A DNA stretch of 64,000 nucleotides, taken from Incurvaria masculella. Its lineage: Eukaryota; Arthropoda; Insecta; Lepidoptera; Incurvariidae. Position numbers and translations under genes: made by a program. The notes under the pieces were generated by a model. That model was not told the DNA's origin and searched no databases. It worked only from the letters and a program-made list of their open reading frames with translations. The stretch spans positions 5,704,001 to 5,768,000 of the forward strand of contig OX335655.1 in the NCBI GenBank assembly GCA_946894095.1, read 5' to 3'. Below, one piece after another: positions 43,300-52,799 of this stretch. The stretch's first letter is position 1; every line of letters starts with the position of its first letter.

Positions 43300-43950
43300 C
43301 AAGCGCGCTGGTCACACCAACTCAGGTCATATACTCCTCTTTTCACTACCTCCAGCTATATGGAATGTAGCTTCGGTTACATTGCATATTTATATGGTGT
43401 AACCGAAAGATAACTTTGGGATGACTATAACTGGAAGTGGTGGATCCGGGCGATAGTCAGATAGATTTTCGACATTCTCGGTCGCCGCATAGACCGATAT
43501 CACCATCATTGCTTTACTATCAGCATTCTGCACCTGCACAGCTCATAAAATGGGTGTCACGCTGGGGAAGGTCCGCTTGTTCCACAAGAGGGCGACCCTA
43601 CAGTACCGAGATACTGTGGTGCCCAAAATCGGTATCAATCTGATAATATCTAAAAGCTTTACCAAAGATAGGAAAACTTTCCATGAAGATGTCGTCAGCC
43701 CCCTGATGAGGACCTATGTTACATAGGGTACATAAAATATGATCGTCATCATAATATCGCTGATCTTTAACCGTGCGTCCTTGGGAGCAGTGGGAAGGAA
43801 AAGCACGGATTTGCCAAAGTTGGGTTTATCATCATATATCACATATTATTAACACGTTATATTATTCAAAATAATAAACCAGGAGTTCATGTACGGATTA
43901 AATCATGAACGTTATATTTTGATGGGCTTTGGAGGCAAGAAAAACAATAA
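43300..43950. other. Unassigned DNA upstream of Helitron scrap
   Basis: It contains a small hairpin (CTTCGGTTACA and inverse, about 43372-43407) and moderately GC-rich sequence 43430-43800 of unknown origin. It may be non-coding remains of the Helitron-like element that ends at 44110. Confidence 0.3.
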
Positions 43951-43953
43951 ACG

Positions 43954-44110
43954 CTCAGTTGGGATGTAACAGTTTATAAGCTCCAAGGTAACACATTCGA
44001 TCGGGCAATTGTGGACCTCGGGCCCGAGGTCCACGATTTATTTGCAAACGATGAATCCAGGTCTCTTTCGCCGCATCCAGTTAAAATTCTAGACCGTGAA
44101 ACTGGAACTT
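43954..44110 (+). pseudogene. C-terminal PIF1-type helicase fragment, Helitron-like
   Basis: One frame reads LSWDVTVYKLQGNTFDRAIV, then DLGPEVHD, continuing to a TAA at 44108. The block T-x-x-K-x-Q-G-x-T-x-D-x-x-x-V-D-L-G is characteristic of the last helicase motifs of PIF1 and Helitron RepHel proteins, which unwind DNA for rolling-circle transposition. Only ~51 codons are readable. A host PIF1 exon is less likely, given the transposon surroundings and the absence of the rest of the helicase. Confidence 0.7.
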
Positions 44111-44308
44111 AACTAGCTCAATAATTAAATAAAAATGGCTTTAACAATGTTTTTGACTCACATTCAAAGCTGTCAGTCAAGAGACAACTTCCAGTTTTAT
44201 GAAGTAGTGGATATAAATATTATAATCATGGTTATTATGGAGATTATTGAATTTTAACTAGCAGTTAGTTTATACATGGATGAAATCCTGTGATCAAAGC
44301 GATTACTA

Positions 44309-45348
44309 CAGGGTCCGTCACTTGAACTGTTACTTCTATTTTCAAAATAATAATCACAGCGCGCCAAACTTTGGTGGAACGTCAATTTGTTTCATTGTTT
44401 TTAAGTGGGCGAAAAGAGCGGGAACAAATTTGAATTGTATAATAAATTTTTCGCAATGGACAACCTAACATTGTGATCGTTTTGTATTTGACCGGAAAAT
44501 CACAACCAGTCATCGTTCGGGAGCTCCGACATTTACATGTGAACAAAATGTTAGTGCATCGAACCATTAAGCGTTATAACCTAGCATTGCTAAACGGCAT
44601 AGAGGCGGTCATCCGAAAATAGCAGTATCATATGATATGGTTCGAAAGGTAAAGGCTCGAATTCAAGGAAATCCTCACCAGTGTTCTGCAAAATTTGCGA
44701 AAAGTCAGACAATACCCGACTCAAGTAATCGGCGCATACTGAAACCAATAGAAATGCAACTGAAGCCCTACCAACAAGATACAAAAATTACAGCATCTTA
44801 GTTCAGCGCAGAAGGCACTTCGACTACAAAGAGCTCAAACACTGAAAGTCTTGCGTGGCGATCTGGAAAACATTGTTTTTTCTGATGAAAAAACGATTAC
44901 TGTCTAACAGTATATAAACAAACAACATTTTCGTGTTTGGCTACAGGGCAAATCCAACGAGAATTTCGACGATGGAGTTCCCGTTCGTAAGTAAGCGCCC
45001 GCTTCTGTTATGGTCTCGGCTGCAGTGACCGCAAATGGTCGCTATTCACTCGTGTTTATCGAGAAGGGCGTCAAAGTCAACCAGCAAGTGTGTGCAAAAG
45101 GTGTTAAATGAGGCGCTCATACCATGTGTACGTGTAAACAATGCAGTACGAAACGCTGGACGTTCCAACAACACTCAGGATCGTCTCAAAAAGCTCTTAT
45201 CTATTGATCAAAAGAGACTATATCGAATAATAACAATTATTGTCTTAAAATTAAATGTTTTATTGTGATATAATTATTCACGAACCGTACTTCAATTAAC
45301 TAAATAACATCATTTTCAATTGGTAACACTTTCGAGTGACGGACCCTG
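44309..45348 (+). mobile_element. Tc1/mariner-superfamily element with TIRs and TA duplication
   Basis: TA at 44307-44308 and 45349-45350 flanks a 1,040 bp element. Left end CAGGGTCCGTCACTTGAA and right end TTCGAGTGACGGACCCTG are inverted repeats, and the match continues to GTTAC/GTAAC. It contains a broken transposase. Preserved termini with a damaged gene mean it could once have been moved in trans. Confidence 0.9.
44460..45130 (+). pseudogene. Degenerate IS630/Tc1/mariner transposase
   Basis: Reading across frameshifts and stops: a helix-turn-helix segment IVLYLTGKSQPVIVRELRH with HRTIKRYN; a KARIQGNPHQ..NRRILK linker; ENIVFSDEKTITV holding the first catalytic Asp; and MVSAAVTANGRYSLVFIEKG VKVN. 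The next acidic residues (QDNAPxH-type and the C-terminal D/E) are missing, so an internal deletion removed most of the catalytic C-terminus. Stops occur in the HTH-linker region and after TITV. It is clearly non-functional. Confidence 0.85.
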
Positions 45349-45442
45349 TATATAACCACAGGATTTGAGTGTCGAACTGTTCGCTTATAAATTTAGTGTA
45401 ACTGTAATCAACGATGATGAGAGGGAGATTCTAAAAAAACCA

Positions 45443-45661
45443 TATATAGGGTGTTAACGGAGATATGGTCCAAAAGCTAACCACGTATTCCTCGGCATAT
45501 TTGGAGCTAAAAAGGTAGAAGATATTTTGTTGTACGACTTGAAAAAGATTTTCCCCATACATTTTAAATACCTACAAATAAAATGTATATCCTTTATGTT
45601 TCAAATATGCGAGGGATACGTTAACGTTTGGACCATACCTCCACTAAAACCTTGTATATAT
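45443..45661. mobile_element. ~220 bp MITE with ~65 bp TIRs
   Basis: The left arm (GGAGATATGGTCCAAAAGCT, GCATATTTGG) is answered by CAAATATGC..ACGTTTGGACCATACCTCC at the right. Both extremes lie at TATATA. It lies ~100 bp from the mariner-type element but has different termini. No coding frame. Confidence 0.75.
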
Positions 45662-45799
45662 CGGTATATGATCAAAATTCGTTGAATGAGGGAATCTCAT
45701 TCTATGAACTGATGACTTCATTAAAGCCTTAAAGATAACATGAAGAAACTTTTAGAAAATGTAGTTTTGTTTTAATATCAATCAACAAACTCTATTTGT

Positions 45800-46185
45800 T
45801 ACACCTCGTAGTGTAGGGACTAAAATATTGCCTTTCATGCAAGAGGTTATGGGCTCAAATCCTCGCATCTGTTATACACCACTTTATTTTGCGAGTTGTT
45901 CATGGTTCGGAACCCATGTAAAACTGTAGGTCATCTTACCCTACTAGGTGACAGGGTTAATCCCGCCTGGGTTGGTATCACCGCATTAGGAAAAACTATG
46001 GACGAAGTGGCAATAGATCATTGTCTGTATTTTCCATCCATTGTATCCGTGTGCAGCCGTGATTCTGTGTAAAGGAAGGTCCTGACCTGTCACCTAATTC
46101 ATTCTGGGATTTGTTGAATTAGGCTTATATCATGACGGTAGTTGTGTTACATTAGCCATCCATGTCAGGTTCCATAATAATACCT
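45800..46185 (+). mobile_element. SINE copy S11, diverged tRNA-type head and body
   Basis: The head reads CACCTCGTAGTGTAGGGACT (A-box-like) and GGGCTCAAATCCTCGC (B box GGCTCAAATCC). The shared body starts GTTCATGGTTCGGAACCCAT and ends ATTAGCCATCCATGTCAGGT plus an A-poor tail. The head corresponds in position to the tRNA heads of S1 and S2 but differs between the boxes, so this is an older or separate source lineage. Confidence 0.8.
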
Positions 46186-46247
46186 AACCTTACTTTCGTT
46201 GGAATTTATTAACGTGCAGATATTTAAATGATAAATGCATGCAAAAT

Positions 46248-47049
46248 AAAACAAATTATTTAAAAATATAAAAAACCCGACAGCGTAAAAAATTGTAACT
46301 TAAAATTGACTTAGTAAACGAACTGAAAAGATAGAAACAAGTTGAAAAATTAAATATTTGTTGTGTTTGAATGATCATGGTTGACAGTGTTTACAAACGC
46401 AGTCGGAGGCATAAGATACATTAACTACGATTTATATTTTCAATGGTGTGCCCATGCAAATTTCACGATGGTCGGTTGAGTTCGCGAAACAGACAAACTT
46501 ACTTTCGTATTTATTATATGACAGTTAGGAGATTATAATTTGTCTCAATAAGTTTATTTTTGCTATACCCATATCACTAAGAAAATCGCTAGTCATTAAT
46601 AATGGAATGTATTGGGAAATATATAATATATCATTATATAATTCATATTGTGCATCAAATTGTTTAACTATGATTTATATTATTTTTTTGTTATTAAATT
46701 CATTGAAAGTGTACCTATGTTAATTTCATGATGATCGGTGACACCGAGAACGAGAAAAAAAAACCTCACTTTAGACATAAAAATTAAAGATATTGGAACT
46801 TCCCCCACCACGTATTTTCTTGCTCCACCGAAATAATCCATAAAATCGCTAGTCATTTACTATGGAACGTACTGGGGCTATTTGATGCCTCCGACTGCGT
46901 TTGTAAACACTGTCAACCATGATCATTCAAACACAACAAATATTTAATTTTTCAACTTGTTTCTATCTTTTCAGTTCGTTAACTAAGTCAATTTTAAGTT
47001 ACAATTTTTTACGCTGTCGGGTTTTTTATATTTTTAAATAATTTGTTTT
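46248..47049. mobile_element. Foldback element with 165 bp near-identical inverted arms
   Basis: Arms 46248-46412 and 46885-47049 are inverse copies with one visible mismatch (TTAGTAAACG versus TTAGTTAACG). The 472 bp spacer contains two diverged direct copies of a ~250 bp unit (TTAACTACGATTTATATT at 46421 and TTAACTATGATTTATATT at 46664; AAAATCGCTAGTCATT at 46582 and 46842). The outer termini read AAAACAAATTATTTAAAAAT and contain ACCCGACAGCG. No target duplication is obvious and there is no coding frame. Confidence 0.92.
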
Positions 47050-47102
47050 TCAAAAAAACTCTTGATAGCAAAAAGTTTCTGTTTAAAGCCATTCCTTTAC
47101 AT

Positions 47103-47192
47103 TGGCCTCAGTGGCCCAGTGGCGCGACACTTCGGCGATCGCTCTCCGAAGTTAAGCGACGCTGGGTCCGGTCTGGTCTTGGATGGGTGACC
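47103..47192 (+). promoter_or_regulatory. Chimeric Pol III promoter: tRNA-like A box joined to 5S internal control region
   Basis: TGGCCCAGTGG (47111-47121) fits the tRNA A-box consensus and aligns with TAGCCTAGTGG of the tRNA-headed copies, including the following GCGCG. From about 47144 the sequence is 5S rRNA-like: CTCCGAAGTTAAGCGACG (box A region) and TCTTGGATGGGTGACC (box C, the TFIIIA-binding end). A true 5S gene is excluded because the 5' third and the 3' closing strand of 5S rRNA are missing. Confidence 0.85.
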
Positions 47193-47484
47193 ATTCGACC
47201 GTTGAGAGAGGCTGGCCGTGGTTCGGATTCCACGTTAAACTGTAGGTCCCCTTCCTTACTTACTAGGTGGTAGGGTTAATCCCGCCCGGGTTGGTACCAT
47301 CGCATTGAATGAACGATGGTCGAAGCGGCAATGAAAATTGTCCGTGTTTTCCATCCAGTTCAATATAGCCGAGCAATATAAGGAAGGTCCTGGCATGGCA
47401 CCTAGTTCCCATGTGGTGTGTTGGGCTAATACCATGACAGAAGGTGTGGTATTACCCATCATGTCCAGTCACATAAAAAAAAAA
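47103..47484 (+). mobile_element. SINE copy S12 with intact 5S rRNA-derived head
   Basis: The 382 bp element starts GGCCTCAGTGGCCCAGTGG, enters 5S-like sequence, then the shared body (TTGAGAGAGGCTGGCCGTG to TATTACCCATCATGTCCAGT) and an A10 tail at 47475-47484. It is the only copy here with the complete 5S-type promoter, so it is the reference for the 5S-headed subfamily. It lies 50 bp after the foldback element. Confidence 0.92.
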
Positions 47485-47644
47485 TTTAATTGTTTTATAG
47501 GAATGGAGTTTTTTCTGATCGTCTATCAATAACAATATAGCTAACTGGGTCGTGATTTTTGTTACCAACGTAGTTCGCATAGACAATTTGTAAACATTTC
47601 CCTCTAAATTCTTTTGTGTTTTGTAACCGGTGATATCTGAGACT

Positions 47645-48107
47645 AAGGGCCTTTTTCACCTTCTGCGGATTAGCTTAATCGCCACATATTAAGGGCCTTT
47701 GTTAGCAGCTTGCTATCAATACCGGTACAAGATAATCATCACTTTAGTAATAAAGGCTCTTTAAGTGACGATTAGAATAAATCAGCACTTGGTGAAAACC
47801 AGGCTGAGGCCCTTTTTTACCTACTGCTGATTAGCTTAATCACCACATATTAGGGGCCTTACTTAGCAGCTTGAAATAAATACCAGTACAAGATAATCAG
47901 CACTTTAAGATTCAGTGTCGATTAAAATAAATTAGCAATTGGTGAAAACAAGGCTAAGGATCTCTTCCACCAAGCACTAATTAGCATAATTCTCATATTA
48001 AAGGGTCTTCCTTGCCATCTCAAAATCTCAAAATCCATATAATCAGCACTTTAGTAATAAATGCCCTTTAAGTGTCAATTAAAATAAATCAGCGTGGAAA
48101 CAGTGCT
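47645..48107 (+). repeat. Tandem triplet of a ~155 bp MITE-like unit
   Basis: Units at about 47645-47805, 47806-47955 and 47956-48107 each begin with a GGCCCTTTTTCACC-like end and finish with AAATCAGCACTTGGTGAAAA, CAGGCT or variants. The third unit is most diverged. Single dispersed copies exist at 22641 (-) and 33481 (+), so a mobile unit has become tandem here. Confidence 0.85.
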
Positions 48108-48209
48108 AAGTCAAAATAATAAGAATACTGTTTAACAAAACATCATAGTAAATATATATTATAAAATATTCTTACATGTAAATGTAAAATAGACTATCCA
48201 TGAAATGAT

Positions 48210-48520
48210 TTAGTTTACGGAGCGGGGCCGAGGCGGTGAAACGCGGATATCGTAAAAACTGTGTCCAGCCTGTAAATAAATGATGCCGAGCGAAACGTAT
48301 AATTTATTGAGTGACAACAGTCGACCACGTCCAATTAGCAGGGGACAATATTTATCATTTGGCGGGCGAGCAACAGCCGCCGTTAGCTGCTCGTTTATCA
48401 GCGGCCGCCTTTATGTCCGTGCTCTGCGGAGGAGGTCGCGCCCTTTAGTTTATATTCTGTGGCTGCAGTTAATAACGGGGAAGGCAACCGTCAAAGCGGT
48501 GCTAGCGTAAACAAACTTTA
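48210..48520. other. GC-rich island, possible regulatory sequence
   Basis: Contains GGAGCGGGGCCGAGGCGGTG, GGCGGGCGAGCAACAGCCGC and TCAGCGGCCGCCTTTATG mixed with AT-rich homeodomain-like sites (TAATTTATTG, CCAATTAG). No protein recognised. The role is inferred from composition only. Confidence 0.35.
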
Positions 48521-48886
48521 TTTGGTTCTCAAAGCCATCCCGAAATATTTTAATCATTATTTGAATTGTTTCTTATGGCTTGATAAAACAACGCAACGCC
48601 AACTAAATACAACTTTTTGTGAAATGTAATGGCCACTTTCATAAAAATGCTCAATAAAAATCTCAGTTCCCATACATTTCATCGAAGTCAAAATGTATTT
48701 TGATTTCAAAAAATAAAAAAAAATTAAGGACAAATTATTTATTTCCTTCAGCGTCACCCACTTCAGTTGTGCGCGCATTACAAATACTCCAGGAACTTTA
48801 GCCTTAAATCAGCACTTAGAAAAACATTAAATCCGAAATGCATTTTTTTTTTCTCATAAACGTAGTATTTCATGTGGACGTGTGTA

Positions 48887-49028
48887 CAGTCGTTTCCTAT
48901 CAAATGTATACACTGGAAAGAGAAGGAATTCCTAAGTCCCTTTTACTCTATGGTTGACGTCAGCATGTCAGAAAGAGACCTCAAATTTGTCTCTATTTCC
49001 GGTGTATAGATTTCAGACGAAACGACTG
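48887..49028. mobile_element. 142 bp TA-flanked MITE
   Basis: CAGTCGTTTC and GAAACGACTG are exact terminal inverses between TA dinucleotides (48885-48886 and 49029-49030). The inner match continues through TATACACTGGAAA and its inverse. TA target use and CAGT-type ends suggest mobilisation by a Tc1/mariner-family transposase. Confidence 0.85.
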
Positions 49029-49030
49029 TA

Positions 49031-49670
49031 CATTAAGTTTGCAACATGTTGGGGGGTCCGGAAGATAGAAATAAAATATGGAATATGTTTAAAAAATGGT
49101 ATCTCCTAAACAAATATTTAGAAAAGTTATTTAAAAATGTTGCAATTTTGCAATTTTTTATTTACGGAACTGTGTAAATATATTTTTTTTTGTACTATTT
49201 TCATAATATCTGCAAAGCAAATAATGAAAATTCTATTTTATTTTCTGAAATTGGAAACAGACCGCAAACTCTATATTCTGTGAAATTTGTAAAATGTTGC
49301 AAATATAGTAACACATTTTTTTTTCATTTATAATTTTTACATTCACACAAAAGCTAAACAAAAAATTCGAAATACGTATAAAATCGTTCGTTGTATAGTT
49401 TTTAAAGAATTTAATTTTCTTTTACATATTCTAGAAAGTCAGGTAGCAAGTCAGGTTCGCGGCATAGATTTTTTTTAGTAAAAACATTTTTTTAAATACA
49501 TTTTCGTAATTACAAAATTGTTGCAAATTCACAGTTACATTACGCCTTAAAAGACTTAACATATAATTTTTTTTAATACTGTTTCTAAATATTTCTTTAG
49601 GAGATATATATTTTTTAATACATTTTTTTTTTCTATCTTCCGGGCCCCGCTAAATGTTGCAAACTTAATG
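49031..49670. mobile_element. 640 bp TA-flanked element with ~100 bp imperfect TIRs
   Basis: CATTAAGTTTGCAACAT and ATGTTGCAAACTTAATG are exact terminal inverses flanked by TA (49029-49030 and 49671-49672). The arms continue with CCGGAAGATAGAAA and ATCTCCTAAA..AATATTTAGAAA. The AT-rich interior lacks a transposase. It is probably a non-autonomous Tc1/mariner-type element. Its left TA is shared with the 142 bp MITE. Confidence 0.85.
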
Positions 49671-49898
49671 TAGGCATATGAACATAAAATTATATATTTC
49701 TAAAAAAAAATCATTTCGGATTTCATGTGCTTCTCAAACCGTATCTATCCCGGTCTAAAAGAGCACCTGCACAAAGGTCATCACACTACATTCCAGATAG
49801 GGCGTTGTACCATATCAGTGCCCTAAATTTATAAAAATAAATGTAACCTTAACTTCAATTATCGATAGACCTCCAGTGGAGTAGAAATCAGTGTGGTC

Positions 49899-50241
49899 AG
49901 TCTGAGTTCTCACCCAAATTGGCGTTTACAGCAAACCGATCGACTGGCGTTTCCCGTAAAAACGTCAAACTCCATACAAGTTTTTAATAGATATTCTGTG
50001 GTTTTACTTCTTCAAGCTGTCAAAGTCAAACTCGGACTTCCGATTTGTATGTAAACGCGGAGTCGACGTAAACGGCAACGTCGACGTATTTACGGCAACG
50101 TTGAGTAAGCTGTCAAATCAAACTCGGACTCGCAAATGGTAGTTCGCTTAACGCCCACTCCGCTCTTCAATTTCTCTATACATTTGAAAATGCCAGTCGA
50201 TCGGTTTGCTGTAAACGCCAATTTAGGTGACAACTGGGACT
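49899..50241. mobile_element. MITE with ~50 bp TIRs, copy 2
   Basis: Left AGTCTGAGTTCTCACCCAAA, then TTGGCGTTTACAGCAAACCG; right CGGTTTGCTGTAAACGCCAA, then TTTAGGTGACAACTGGGACT. Both TIRs are well kept. The interior has CGGCAACGTCGACGTATTTA with an internal near-palindrome. Confidence 0.85.
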
Positions 50242-50244
50242 TCG

Positions 50245-52375
50245 GGTACAGAGGTAATTTGGGGGCGTTATTGCGCTCAGAAATTGACTTCTGTAGGTAT
50301 ATATTAGGATAGATAGAGGTTGGTCTAGGTAAAACTATAGTGGGACAGTAATTCTTTATTGTAAAGCCGGTGAAAGATCCATAAATGTGTAACAGTAATG
50401 CATAACTAACAGACAATAGAGACTCATTAGAGGGCCGACATGAATCAACGTTGGTTGCGTTTGTGGCTCCATCGCTGTGATCCGATGTCGGCAAGTAGAG
50501 GTGATAGATCGACCTCGACCTGATTCGACCCGCAAGATTGTTTAACTCATTCAGGGTGTTAACGACTCAATAAAAGACTTGGAAACCATAGATCGCTGAG
50601 CTTATTTGCAGAGCAAAAAAATTAATGCCCATTATTTGATATATTAAGGTGCCCCCGTAAGCATCAGAAAATTTCGCCATACTTTTAGTTTTTTTTATTA
50701 AATGGCACGTACATACAAACTTAATAATACGAGTATAATTGGATTCAATGCCCTATTCTCTCCGAGACTGAATATTAAACAAAGCTTGTACATATTTAAA
50801 AAAACAATATTTTAAAAAAATGTTCTGATAAATACTCATACAAAACGGGTTTGACATTTAAAAAAAAATTTAGAAATATTTCAGTTTTTATTAAAAATAA
50901 TTCGTCATTCGAGCTAAGGCCCGTCGAACAATTGAGTCAGCCCGGAGCACGACAAAGGCAATAAGAGAAATCGATTCAACTGTCCTGGCGACGTTTTTGT
51001 CTTGTCAATGTTGAATTATGGCTTCTGTACATTCCTGCTAGATTGAAACGTCCCCGCAACAAATTATTCATATTCAATAGATATCATTATTATTTAATAC
51101 CGACTCTATTCGCTTCAAGTGCTCATTTGTTTATTTGTGGAAAGTATCTGGAATGTCATGACATTTTTATCGTTTATATCTTGTTCGTTTTGTTCCAGAT
51201 TCCCGTGGAAAGCAAATCGCGAATCCAAAAGGTGGGTTAAGTTTTTTTAGTTTTTTCTGCGTGGTTCCAGGGGACTCACATCAGGAGGTGCAGACAGAGC
51301 AAGAAGAATCCAACACTGCGACCAGGGCCTTGGCGGGTACGCAGGTTGCTATATGACCACACCTACTGGCCTGCTAAGTCCCAAGTCACAGTTAGGTCTA
51401 CACCTGAGGCGACGCTGCTGCTCCGCTGCGAACCTAGAAAAGCGATCGCATTTTTCTTCACATGTTCTTTTTTGTTACTGAGCTAAGGCGGTGTTATGTT
51501 ATAATTTTGCAGCGCGAAAAATATTACTTTAACAATTGTTTATTAAATGATACGGGTCAATTTAGTTTTAGACATTCACCCGAGCGGATCTCGGTATAAT
51601 GTATTCAGACACATTCGTGAGTGTATTATTAAAACGGTCAGTTCAAAAAAAATAATCTCGGCAACAGCGCAGCGCCACCTACCGACTGTACCTAAGAACC
51701 ATCAAGGTGACCCCATGAGTACAAAAATATCATCAATATCTGTCAAGCCCTTTAGGAGGAGGAGAATAATTACGAATTAATCCCCCATTATCACTGGTGT
51801 GCGGTGATAATCTGGGATCAGTCAGATATTGCGAAAAACTTATACAAATTTAATTTCTAGATATGTACATATCATATTCGCTAAGACCACAAAACCAAAA
51901 CGTATAGTTTCGAGGATTTTATAACCTTTCTGTTACACCTATGTATTGCTGTTGGCAGTCAAGATCGACAGTTCTGAGCGGCAGCGTCAGACGCAGATAA
52001 TATCGGCCGATAACAATCGGGGTTCCTAACGAACACGGCCCGATTCCTTCAAAGGACCTCCTCTTCTTCGCCACTGAGTCCTTCATTGTAGATGTATTTT
52101 AGATGAAGATTAAGCTGCTTCGAGAACAATATGCCCAGGCTCTGCGGTGAGCCAGATAGAATCGATGTAAATATGTAGTGCCAATATCTCAGATCTTTGG
52201 ATGGCATTTCGAGAGCATTTACGTGTTTCCAAGGGATGTTAAGGGCGTTAAGTTAAGAGCCGATTTCGTTCAGTTTGATAAGAACGTAAGTAAAATTACA
52301 TTTAAAAATAACTACGACTAATTTCTATAATCCAAAGAATAAATCGTAGTCTACCCTTATTTTAAAGATAAAACT
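50245..52375. other. Anonymous intergenic DNA
   Basis: No gene recognised. 51260-51430 is somewhat GC-rich and unique. Open frames up to ~134 codons at 50090-50494 overlap the MITE and are incidental. Confidence 0.4.
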
Positions 52376-52379
52376 GTAA

Positions 52380-52544
52380 GGCTGAGATTAATAGTCGTAA
52401 CAGAAACTAAGAACAACGAAAAGTAATACTTAGTGACGTCACTTTGCATTGCTTAGACATTTCGTCTATTAAATTGTGTCAAAGACATTACAAAGTACTT
52501 ATTTTAGTTATTGTTAGTTTCTGTTACGACTTTTTATCTCAGCC
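52380..52544. mobile_element. TGACGTCA-bearing MITE, copy 2
   Basis: GGCTGAGATTAATAGTCGTA at the left and CGACTTTTTATCTCAGCC at the right are inverse. TGACGTCA is intact at 52434-52441, and the right-arm site has decayed. Homologous to 27633-27799. Confidence 0.78.
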
Positions 52545-52694
52545 GAAGTTGCTGGTACTTTCTGTTCTCAAATTAAACAAATTCGTAAAAAAAAGTTTGA
52601 ACACAGAATATACGTCCGTTATTTCCCGTTACAGGTTTCAAATATAGCTAGACCATCAATGCATTTTTCATCTTTTTGAAATTTCAAAATAAAT

Positions 52695-52790
52695 AGTCAG
52701 TCAGTCAGTCAGTCAGTCAGCGCGTTTGAGTCCACTGCTGGACATACGCCTCTCCAATTTTCTCCAGTCTTCCCGGCTCTCAGCGGTACG
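52695..52790 (-). mobile_element. LINE 3'-end fragment with TCAG microsatellite tail
   Basis: In minus orientation it reads GAGAGCCGGGAAGACTGGAG, GAGAGGCGTATGTCCAGCAG, TGGACTCAAACGCG, then (CTGA)n over 52695-52720. Same family as the 83 bp insertion at 9096-9178. Confidence 0.8.
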
Positions 52791-52799
52791 GAAATAAAT

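Noticed and set aside
47144..47192. Functional 5S rRNA gene
   Set aside because: Only the internal promoter region is 5S-like. The first third and the closing strand of 5S rRNA are missing and a SINE body with A-tail follows.
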